Below are positions 45,314-51,915 of a DNA stretch of 64,000 nt, one piece after another (within the stretch, counting starts at the first letter, position 1; every line of letters starts with the position of its first letter). The notes under the pieces were generated by a model. The model was not told the DNA's origin, searched no databases, and worked only from the letters and a program-made list of their open reading frames with translations. Source of the stretch: Paludibacteraceae bacterium. GTDB taxonomy: Bacteria; Bacteroidota; Bacteroidia; Bacteroidales; Paludibacteraceae. The translations under genes were made by a program, and so were the position numbers. The DNA is taken from NCBI GenBank assembly GCA_024405895.1, contig JAKSNW010000002.1:1-64000 (forward strand), in the 5' to 3' direction.

Positions 45314-46486
45314 TTATGCCATCGACAATAACCAGTAGATGATAACGCCGAGGTAAGTACCTGCTGCATAACCTACAAGGCCTATTACGATGCCGGAAAT
45401 AAGCACCTGTTTATTGCCCATGGCGCCAACTACAGGAGGCACGAACGGAGGCGAGCAGAGTAATGCCACTTGGCCAACGGTGAAGAGGTCGCCGTCAACT
45501 TTCAGCAAGCGGCAGAATACAAGGTGCAGCACGGCACTGATAATCATGACGAAGCCCACGAAAGCACCTATCAGCAGCGATGAGGTGTTTACGCTGTGAA
45601 TGTCGAACATGGAGGCAACCACGATGGAGAAGATGAGGATGAAGACCATGCCGAGTTCGAAGGTGTTGGGCAAGGAGCGAACTTTTTTGGAAAACGAGAG
45701 CGCAATGGCAAGGGTGGTGATGGTGAGAATGACAATCAGTTCGTTGATTTTGCCCACTAACAGAAGGGAGATGCCTGCGCCCACGGCAAGGCAGAGAAGA
45801 CTGAGTCCAAGTCCTTTTATCAGTCCGAAGAAGTTGCGTTTCCTTACCAGTTCGCCGTAGGCTTCTATCTCGGTGGTGGCAGTTTCCGTTACTGTTGACT
45901 GTTGTGCTTCGGTAGCGGCAGGGAGGAGTCGGCGGAAGAATTTGTAGCCGCCGCCGATGATGAAGAAGATGTAAGGGGTAGTTAGCACCATTTCGAAGGC
46001 GAGTACGATGGCCATGACCGAAGGGTCGACACCCAGCGATGAGCCAAGGGCGTTGAAGTTCATGGTACCACCGGTGTAAATGCCTGTCATCATGGCTGCT
46101 ACTTTGGGAAACTCGTCGATGCCATGGTTGCGGAAGACGAAGTAGCCAGAAACGATGGCAATCAAAACAGCAAGAATGCCGCTGACGAGTGCATAGACAG
46201 TGCGTGGAAGTGCTTTGGTCCAGAGTTTGAAGTCGCAGTTGAACAGCATCAGCGGGATGGCGATAGGCACAGAGAGGCTGGTTAGCAATCCTTGCCATTT
46301 ATGGAAGGAGGCGAGTACTTCGCTACCTTCTGGAAAGGCGCACATTCCGCAGAGCGACATAAGGATGCCCACAGCATAGGTGAGCAGAACGGTGCCTATC
46401 TTGCGAACTTTGCGACTGTGACAGAAACTGATGATTATGACTAACGGCACGATGAAATAAAGTGCCAGAACAATGTATAGTCTCAT
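45314..46486 (-). CDS. DUF819 family membrane protein
   Basis: 390 residues with ten or more hydrophobic segments. The family signature region is FPKVAAMMTGIYTGGTMNFN, followed by LGSSLGVDPSVMAIVLAFE; the C-terminal half repeats a similar topology (LLCSPPFVPPVVGAMG). DUF819 proteins look like secondary transporters (two inverted halves) but have no known substrate. A -7 element (TATTTTTGC) lies at 46539-46547 on the minus strand. Divergent from the DAHP synthase gene. Confidence 0.85.
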   Translation of the reverse strand: MRLYIVLALYFIVPLVIIISFCHSRKVRKIGTVLLTYAVGILMSLCGMCAFPEGSEVLASFHKWQGLLTSLSVPIAIPLMLFNCDFKLWTKALPRTVYALVSGILAVLIAIVSGYFVFRNHGIDEFPKVAAMMTGIYTGGTMNFNALGSSLGVDPSVMAIVLAFEMVLTTPYIFFIIGGGYKFFRRLLPAATEAQQSTVTETATTEIEAYGELVRKRNFFGLIKGLGLSLLCLAVGAGISLLLVGKINELIVILTITTLAIALSFSKKVRSLPNTFELGMVFILIFSIVVASMFDIHSVNTSSLLIGAFVGFVMIISAVLHLVFCRLLKVDGDLFTVGQVALLCSPPFVPPVVGAMGNKQVLISGIVIGLVGYAAGTYLGVIIYWLLSMA

Positions 46487-46538
46487 AGTTATTCTTGAAA
46501 ACCGGTGATGCTTGTTTGTTCAGTTTTATAAGCGGCAG

Positions 46539-46547
46539 GCAAAAATA
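46539..46547 (-). promoter_or_regulatory. -7 element for the DUF819 gene
   Basis: Minus strand TATTTTTGC, 53 bases before the start at 46486; no -33 TTTG at standard spacing. Confidence 0.45.
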
Positions 46548-46653
46548 CGAACTATTTTTGATTTAATGGCCTTTTTGTCGGCTAAGTTCTGCTTCCGTTG
46601 CGAAAGCTGTAAAATCGGCGGGTTATTTTGTCCAATCTGCACGAAACTTTCGT

Positions 46654-46661
46654 TATCTTTG
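46654..46661 (+). promoter_or_regulatory. Promoter of the DAHP synthase/chorismate mutase gene
   Basis: TATCTTTG, 21 bases before the ATG at 46683. A TTTG at 46627-46630 is 23 bases upstream, a little long. Confidence 0.5.
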
Positions 46662-46682
46662 TGCCCTAATTCTTACATCCTG

Positions 46683-47738
46683 ATGGCCGACTGGTTTCAT
46701 AGCATCTTTCCTGATGGATTTGCCCTTGTGGCAGGTCCTTGCAGCGCCGAAAGCGAAGCGCAAGTAATGGCAGTAGCCAATGCGCTGAAGCCGATGGGCG
46801 TGGGCTTGTTTCGTGCCGGAGTCTGGAAACCGCGTACGCGTCCAGGAGGATTCGAGGGCATGGGCGAGCAGGCATTGCCATGGCTGCAGCGGGTGAAATG
46901 CGAGACAGGACTTCGTGTAGCCACCGAGGTGGCGAGTGCCGAACATGTGGAAAAAGCCTTACGTTATGACATCGACGTCGTATGGCTGGGTGCAAGAACC
47001 ACTACCAACCCCTTTACTGTTCAGGAAATAGCCGAAGCATTGCGCGGAACCAACGTTCCCGTGATGGTGAAGAACGCCATGGTGCCTGATGTCAAACTGT
47101 GGTGCGGAGCTGTTGAGCGATTGCGTAATGCAGGCATAGAGCAAATTGCTGCGGTTCACCGTGGTTTCGGTGTCATCGATGAGACCACCTTCCGCAATGC
47201 CCCAATTTGGCGTATCCCCATTGAATTCCACCGTCAAATGCCTGACATACCATTGCTATGCGACCCGAGCCATATAGCTGGCCGTGCCGATCTTGTGGGA
47301 ATGGTAGCCCAACAAGCTGCCGACCTTGATTTCGACGGCCTCATGATAGAGGTTCACAATGACCCATGCCATGCCCTCAGTGATAGTGCGCAGCAGTTGG
47401 ACCCCGAAACATATCGTAGGCTCATTGGCGAACTGAATCACCGTAAGAAAACCATTGTTAAAGATGCGGAATTAGCCCAACTCCGTGCCGAGATTGACCA
47501 GCACGATAGCGAGTTGTTCCGACTCCTTTCTGAGCGTATGGAAATAGTGCGTAAAGTGGGTGAACTGAAACAGCGCGAAGGAACACCGGTGCTGCAAACA
47601 CAGCGATACAATCAGATACTTGAGCGCCGGCTGAGCGAGGCAGAGGCTCTGGGCCTGTCGCACGATTTTGTGAAACGAGTCATGGAACTCATCCATGAGG
47701 AGGCCGTCTGCCAGCAGCTCTCTAAACACCGCGAGTAA
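46683..47738 (+). CDS. Bifunctional DAHP synthase / chorismate mutase (type II)
   Basis: 352 residues. The N-terminal part (about 1-255) is a DAHP synthase of the KDO8P-like class: LVAGPCSAESEAQ, GVWKPRTRPGGFEGMG, WLGARTTTNPF and LLCDPSHIAGR. The C-terminal part (about 265-352) is an AroQ-type chorismate mutase helix bundle: LRAEIDQHDSELFRLLSERM and VRKVGELKQREG. The fusion joins the first shikimate step to the first step towards Phe and Tyr, and the mutase may serve as a feedback sensor. I start at the ATG at 46683, 21 bases after the -7 element; the longer frame includes the promoter. AroB is at 6110. Confidence 0.93.
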   Translation: MADWFHSIFPDGFALVAGPCSAESEAQVMAVANALKPMGVGLFRAGVWKPRTRPGGFEGMGEQALPWLQRVKCETGLRVATEVASAEHVEKALRYDIDVVWLGARTTTNPFTVQEIAEALRGTNVPVMVKNAMVPDVKLWCGAVERLRNAGIEQIAAVHRGFGVIDETTFRNAPIWRIPIEFHRQMPDIPLLCDPSHIAGRADLVGMVAQQAADLDFDGLMIEVHNDPCHALSDSAQQLDPETYRRLIGELNHRKKTIVKDAELAQLRAEIDQHDSELFRLLSERMEIVRKVGELKQREGTPVLQTQRYNQILERRLSEAEALGLSHDFVKRVMELIHEEAVCQQLSKHRE

Positions 47739-48277
47739 TTCTTCCAGATACTATATTATTTTTATAGTAGTGTTTTTCTTGGCGTTCAGTTTTCCTATCA
47801 AACTGCCTCCTTCCAATTTGTAATAGCTGATTGAATTCACGCAGAAGTTCCAAACTATAGTGTTTCCCATAAGATGCAAATCGACAGTTGTATAAACCAA
47901 ACGGTTTGGCCCCATTGCAACTTGCAATAACACAAAACCAAAAAGTTTGTAAGATTTGAGAAGTGCCAATTAAGGCAAACCAAACTGTTGGTTCTGCTGA
48001 AATCTTGCAAAAGTTCCAAACCAAATGGTTCGTGAGAATTGCAAAATTGTAATTACGGAAAATTGAACGGTTCGGGTGCGCTGCAAAGTTGCAATTACGT
48101 CAAACCAAATAGTTTTAACCCGCTGTAAACTTGCAAATCAATACATAATGCGCCATCCGAAAGTTTGGTGCGTTTTTGTTTATGGACGTAAAAGTTTTAC
48201 CGACAACGATGTGTGGTCGGTGATTTGAGTTATAAGAAAGTAAAAGTAATGCTTATCAGAGACGACGGTCTCGTTTC
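47739..48277. other. Gene-free intergenic region with degenerate repeats
   Basis: 539 bases without a credible gene. The middle holds the repeat array listed separately. A small dyad ACCGAC-N11-GTCGGT lies at 48199-48221, downstream of the 87-residue gene on the minus strand, without a T tract. Short frames of 72 and 100 codons cross the repeats and look accidental. Confidence 0.6.
47852..48143. repeat. Degenerate 41-42-bp tandem repeat, seven units
   Basis: Units begin at 47852, 47894, 47935, 47977, 48018, 48060 and 48102, so the period is 41 or 42 throughout. Most open AAACCAAA then a GTT or GGTT, and have one or two TTGCAA-type words 22-32 bases in, often followed by ATTA. Unit 2 holds the near-palindrome CCAAACGGTTTGG. 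A diverged unit may precede at 47811. Units differ by many substitutions yet keep the spacing. Confidence 0.75.
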
Positions 48278-48541
48278 CTATCTTTTGCGCCAGCTGAAAA
48301 GTGCTTTCGTTAGCTTGTAGCCGAGAGCAAAGAGTCCGAGAGGCGTGCGCTTGCGAGAAAATCCGGTGAGATAGCTCACCGAACGGCCAACAAAACTCAG
48401 CACACTGAACGACTGCTTGACGTTGGCTACTTCGTTTTTCAGCTTAACCTCGTGCGATGCAATTTGACGGCGCAACGCTGCTTTGCGGGCCTCAATGTCC
48501 TGAAGCGTGGTGATATTGTGAAAATCGCTTTGATACATCAT
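48278..48541 (-). CDS. Small conserved-type hypothetical protein (holin operon)
   Basis: 87 residues. The N-terminal half is a charged helix (IEARKAALRRQIASHEVKLK), the C-terminal half is basic with a short hydrophobic stretch (RTPLGLFALGYKLTKALFSW). No signal peptide. I do not recognise the family. Its ATG overlaps the stop of the holin-like gene by 4 bases, so the two are coupled and probably work together at the inner membrane. Confidence 0.7.
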   Translation of the reverse strand: MMYQSDFHNITTLQDIEARKAALRRQIASHEVKLKNEVANVKQSFSVLSFVGRSVSYLTGFSRKRTPLGLFALGYKLTKALFSWRKR

Positions 48542-48936
48542 TCGTCAGTTGTTTGTGTGTTAGTGTCGGCGGGTGTTTCCTCTTCCACAGTTTCCTCCTT
48601 TGTCTCAAAAAGAATCTGGCTCAGTTTGGTGATGATAGGGGTAAGGAAGAGTTTCTCTTTCTGGCGATAGAGAACGAAGAGCAGACCCAAGAAAATTACG
48701 CCGATGATGCAGAGCGACCATCCCATGCCACCTAACAGCGGCTTGAGTGCATACGCCAAAGCCAATGAGAAATAGACAAAGGCAGTAAGCCCAAGTACCA
48801 GTGCGATGATGACAACGAGCAGAAAGGCGATGATGCGTGAGAGTTTCTCAAGCAGTTCGAGTTTCAGCAGGTCGTAGCGCATGTGCGCATATTGCTTGGC
48901 GTCGTTTAGCAGGCGTTGATAATCGTTTTGTTCCAT
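48538..48936 (-). CDS. Phage holin-like (PF07332 type) membrane protein
   Basis: 132 residues. A helical N-terminus (YDLLKLELLEKLSRI) leads to two membrane segments (IAFLLVVIIALVLGLTAFVY and WSLCIIGVIFLGLLFVLY), then a cytoplasmic, acidic, Thr/Glu-rich tail. This matches the family named after actinobacterial holins, but in Bacteroidales it is a chromosomal envelope protein found with a YtxH protein, as here, and not a lysis gene. Confidence 0.8.
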   Translation of the reverse strand: MEQNDYQRLLNDAKQYAHMRYDLLKLELLEKLSRIIAFLLVVIIALVLGLTAFVYFSLALAYALKPLLGGMGWSLCIIGVIFLGLLFVLYRQKEKLFLTPIITKLSQILFETKEETVEEETPADTNTQTTDE

Positions 48937-48980
48937 AAGGCCAGAATGGTGTAGTGGTTTGGTGAATTGACAAAAGGAAT

Positions 48981-49036
48981 AAAAAGCCGACTTCGCCTCC
49001 GAATGAGGTTGCTCGTGTGGCAGAGGTCGGCTTTTT
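48981..49036 (-). terminator. Terminator between the YtxH gene and the holin-like gene
   Basis: AAAAAGCCGAC pairs with GTCGGCTTTTT (11 bp) around a 34-base middle that has a small inner hairpin (CCTC/GAGG). It lies 12 bases after the YtxH stop and can act on either strand. Confidence 0.75.
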
Positions 49037-49048
49037 ATTGCGGAACTG

Positions 49049-49303
49049 TTAGAGACGTTCTTCGTCGATTGAGTCTTCTACAGCTTGTTCCAAGTCTTCT
49101 GCGCTGAAGCCGAGTTTCAGTTTGCCTTTTACTTTGGCAATGAATGCTTCGAGTTCTTCTTTGCTCATGATCACGCCTTTTTCTTTCAGCATGGTGATGA
49201 TTTTTGCGCGAGTGTTGCTGCCGCTGTCTGGAGCGAGCAGGATACCGGCCAATACGCCTGCAGCGGCGCCGCCGATGAATGCAAAGAGATGTGAGAGTTT
49301 CAT
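49049..49303 (-). CDS. YtxH domain protein
   Basis: 84 residues: one glycine-rich N-terminal membrane segment (HLFAFIGGAAAGVLAGILLAP) followed by a helical charged tail, the YtxH pattern. The Bacillus founding members are stress-linked, with no known biochemical role. Same strand as the holin-like pair but separated from it by a strong terminator. Confidence 0.8.
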   Translation of the reverse strand: MKLSHLFAFIGGAAAGVLAGILLAPDSGSNTRAKIITMLKEKGVIMSKEELEAFIAKVKGKLKLGFSAEDLEQAVEDSIDEERL

Positions 49304-49344
49304 AGTGATGCTATGTTTAAAAGTTTGTTGAATGTGTGCGTTGT

Positions 49345-49707
49345 TTATTTCTTTTCAAGTTTGGCCATGAACTTCGCCATGTTGATGACGAAGCGTTCGT
49401 GAGTGCCTTTGCCGATTTCTTCGTTCTGCTCGTTGTAGCAAACGATGCTGAAGAGTGTGCGACGGCCTTCCTGCTCCACGATTTCAGCTACGACGCGAAT
49501 CTTTTCGCCAACGGCTGAGGCTTTGAGGTGTTGAACGTTGATGGCAGTGCCTACGGTGCTCATGCCTTCTTCCAGAGGAATCATCTCAAGTGCGGTGTTT
49601 TCCATCCAGGCAATCATGCAAGGGGTAGCGAGCACGGCAGCTGTGCCTGAAGCAAAGCGGGCTGCGGTATCGTTGTCGGTAACAGTGAAAATCTTTTCGT
49701 GTGTCAT
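49345..49707 (-). CDS. Hotdog-fold thioesterase (FlK-like)
   Basis: 120 residues of a single hotdog domain. The N-terminal ATPCMIAWMENTALEMI carries the Glu of the family active site and the Thr-Pro turn; the middle VGTAINVQHLKASAVGEKI includes the His. The closest pattern is the fluoroacetyl-CoA thioesterase FlK group, but the natural substrate in Bacteroidota is not known. It begins 9 bases after the glmM stop, so is likely in the same operon. Confidence 0.8.
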   Translation of the reverse strand: MTHEKIFTVTDNDTAARFASGTAAVLATPCMIAWMENTALEMIPLEEGMSTVGTAINVQHLKASAVGEKIRVVAEIVEQEGRRTLFSIVCYNEQNEEIGKGTHERFVINMAKFMAKLEKK

Positions 49708-49716
49708 TATGTAGGA

Positions 49717-51108
49717 TTATTGAATATTGGCAATGCGTTTGATTTCTGTGATGATGGCTTCTGCAAAGCGGTCTGCTTGCTCACGTGTCGGAGCCTCCGA
49801 GTAGATTCGGATGATAGGCTCTGTATTTGATTTGCGCAGATGAACCCATCCTTGTGGAAAGTCAATTTTCACACCGTCTACAGTGTTCACTTTAAATTGC
49901 TTGTAGCAGCCTTTCACTACGGCAAGCACGCCGTCAACGTCGATTTGAGGTGTGAGTTGAATCTTATTCTTCGAGATAAAGTAGTTAGGCAGTTTAGCAC
50001 GAATCTCTGTTGGTTTCTGCTGTCTCTTTACCATCATGGTAAGGAAGAGTGCAATGCCAACGAGAGCATCACGGCCATAGTGTGCCTCTGGATAGATGAC
50101 GCCACCGTTGCCTTCGCCGCCAATGACAGCGTTCGTACGTTTCATCATCTCCACAACATTTACCTCGCCAACGGCAGCGGCATTGTATTCGCCTCCGTGA
50201 GCCTCGGTCACGTCGCTGAGAGCGCGGCTTGAACTGAGGTTTGATACAGTATTACCTTTGGTATGGCTGAGGATGTAGTCGGCTACAGATACAAGTGTAT
50301 ATTCCTCACCGAACATATCGCCGTTTTCGCAGATAATGGCAAGACGGTCAACATCAGGGTCTACCACGAAGCCTACGTCTGCATGTTCCTTGCGAACCAA
50401 CTCAGCGATATCGCCAAGGTGTTCTGGCAGTGGTTCTGGGTTGTGAGGGAACTGTCCGTTAGGTGTACAGTAAAGTGGGAGCACCTCTACGCCCAAAGCT
50501 TCGAGAAGTGCTGGGATAGCAATACCGCCAACGGAGTTTACGCAGTCGCAAGCCACGCGGAGTTTGGCGGCTCTGATAGCCTCAGCGTCAACCAACTTGA
50601 GTGCAAGCACCTTTTCGATATGTCGTTGTGTGTAGAAATCCTTGCGGGTATATTGTCCGATGGCATCCACCTCGGCAAATGTGAAGTCATCGCGGTCGGC
50701 AATGGCAATCACCTCTTCACCTTCTTTCTTGTTGAGAAATTCGCCTTTCTCGTTCAGCAGTTTCAGTGCGTTCCATTGTTTAGGATTGTGACTGGCTGTG
50801 AGAATGATGCCGCCGTCGGCATGCTCTTCTGTAACGGCAATCTCTGTTGTTGGGGTAGTGGCGAGGCCTATGTCTGTCACATTGCAGCCGCAACCGAGAA
50901 GTGTGCCGATAACGAGGTGGCTGACCATCTCGCCGGAGATACGTGCATCTCGACCGACTACGATAGTGCAGTTCTGTTTACCACGTTGTTTTTGTATGGT
51001 GGTAGCGTAAGCAGCAGTAAACTTGGCGATATCAACGGGTGAAAGTCCGTCGCCCACTGGTCCGCCAATAGTGCCGCGAATGCCTGAAATGCTTTTTACT
51101 AATGTCAT
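49717..51108 (-). CDS. glmM: Phosphoglucosamine mutase
   Basis: Interconverts glucosamine-6-phosphate and glucosamine-1-phosphate for peptidoglycan and lipopolysaccharide precursors. The phosphoserine loop is ILTASHNPKQWNALK, the magnesium loop is DPDVDRLAIICENG and the sugar-binding loop is GGEGNGGVIYPE. The phosphate-binding C-terminus has SNTEPIIRIYSEAP. 463 residues is normal. Between the DUF4827 lipoprotein and the thioesterase, with 9-base gaps on each side. Confidence 0.94.
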   Translation of the reverse strand: MTLVKSISGIRGTIGGPVGDGLSPVDIAKFTAAYATTIQKQRGKQNCTIVVGRDARISGEMVSHLVIGTLLGCGCNVTDIGLATTPTTEIAVTEEHADGGIILTASHNPKQWNALKLLNEKGEFLNKKEGEEVIAIADRDDFTFAEVDAIGQYTRKDFYTQRHIEKVLALKLVDAEAIRAAKLRVACDCVNSVGGIAIPALLEALGVEVLPLYCTPNGQFPHNPEPLPEHLGDIAELVRKEHADVGFVVDPDVDRLAIICENGDMFGEEYTLVSVADYILSHTKGNTVSNLSSSRALSDVTEAHGGEYNAAAVGEVNVVEMMKRTNAVIGGEGNGGVIYPEAHYGRDALVGIALFLTMMVKRQQKPTEIRAKLPNYFISKNKIQLTPQIDVDGVLAVVKGCYKQFKVNTVDGVKIDFPQGWVHLRKSNTEPIIRIYSEAPTREQADRFAEAIITEIKRIANIQ

Positions 51109-51117
51109 AATATAAAG

Positions 51118-51660
51118 TTATTTAGGAAGTACCAAGAATGTGATTTTGTACATATACGGAGTGACCGAAGTCTGCGTGGTAGCCCATTTGAAGCCCTTGT
51201 TGGAAGGAACGATGATGGTGGCTACTGAATTGGAGCGTTGCATCATTCTGAAGGCATCGTTCCAACCCTCACAGCTATAGGTGTAATAGTAGTTGTCGAG
51301 TTCCACTTCCACCGGATATTCAAGGTCTTGTGTAGTCCAATAGCTCTCTACCACAGGATATTCCTCGATGGTTGATTGGATGTAACGAACCTGCAGTTTG
51401 TCGCCTGTGGTAATCGTGTCGCCTTCACCTTTTTGATCGAGGCGGAAATATATCTCGCCTTCATCTTCGTGGTAGAACAGATTCTCTGGGAATACAGAGT
51501 CGGCAGGGAACTCGTTTGTCACTGTGTATCCGTTGCTTGAGAGAAATTTCTCAATCTGTTTCTTTTCCTGTTCCAATTGGTTGGCGTAGTTGGTTGAACT
51601 CTCGCATGCTGCAAGTGTCACCAAGGCTACCAGGGCTGCTATGATATGTCTTGTTTTCAT
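51118..51660 (-). CDS. DUF4827 lipoprotein
   Basis: 180 residues with a lipobox VTLAA-C. A helical linker (LEQEKKQIEKFLSSNGYTVT) leads to a beta-rich domain (QVRYIQSTIEEYPVVESYWT, EGWNDAFRMMQRSNSVATII) with an FKBP-like outline. The family is specific to Bacteroidales, with no assigned role. It is the first gene of the glmM operon; its promoter is at 51710. Confidence 0.78.
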   Translation of the reverse strand: MKTRHIIAALVALVTLAACESSTNYANQLEQEKKQIEKFLSSNGYTVTNEFPADSVFPENLFYHEDEGEIYFRLDQKGEGDTITTGDKLQVRYIQSTIEEYPVVESYWTTQDLEYPVEVELDNYYYTYSCEGWNDAFRMMQRSNSVATIIVPSNKGFKWATTQTSVTPYMYKITFLVLPK

Positions 51661-51709
51661 CTTTTTTTCTTTGTTTTTCCCTCGCTTTTATAGTAAGGGG
51701 AATATCGCT

Positions 51710-51718
51710 GCAAAGATA
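51710..51718 (-). promoter_or_regulatory. -7 element for the DUF4827-glmM operon
   Basis: Minus strand TATCTTTGC, 50 bases before the DUF4827 start; -33 not clear. Confidence 0.5.
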
Positions 51719-51856
51719 CGATTTTTTTCTTCTTGTGCTCATTCTATTTTTAAATAATGTGTTTTTTGTTTACTTTATGGCTTTATGCTTGTGTAGCGTT
51801 CTGTAAATCAGTATTATGATGGCGAAAATAGGAAAATAAAAATTCATGACCTAAGA

Positions 51857-51889
51857 TTTGGAAATGCGACAAGGTTGCTGTAACTTTGC
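51857..51889 (+). promoter_or_regulatory. Consensus promoter for uvrA
   Basis: TTTG at 51857-51860, 20 bases, then TAACTTTGC at 51881-51889, 27 bases before the ATG at 51916. Confidence 0.75.
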
Positions 51890-51915
51890 AAGTTAAATTA
51901 CCGCAATAGTTTCCA

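Noticed and set aside
45495..46298. 267-codon minus-strand frame in a different phase within the DUF819 gene
   Set aside because: His/Arg-rich, low-complexity translation typical of an off-phase reading of a membrane-protein gene.
47852..48143. CRISPR array
   Set aside because: The period is similar to repeat plus spacer, but no constant repeat alternates with unique spacers; divergence is spread over the whole unit, and no cas genes are near.
50263..51042. 259-codon plus-strand open frame
   Set aside because: Antisense to glmM, whose active-site loops are all on the minus strand. No promoter or family signature on the plus strand.
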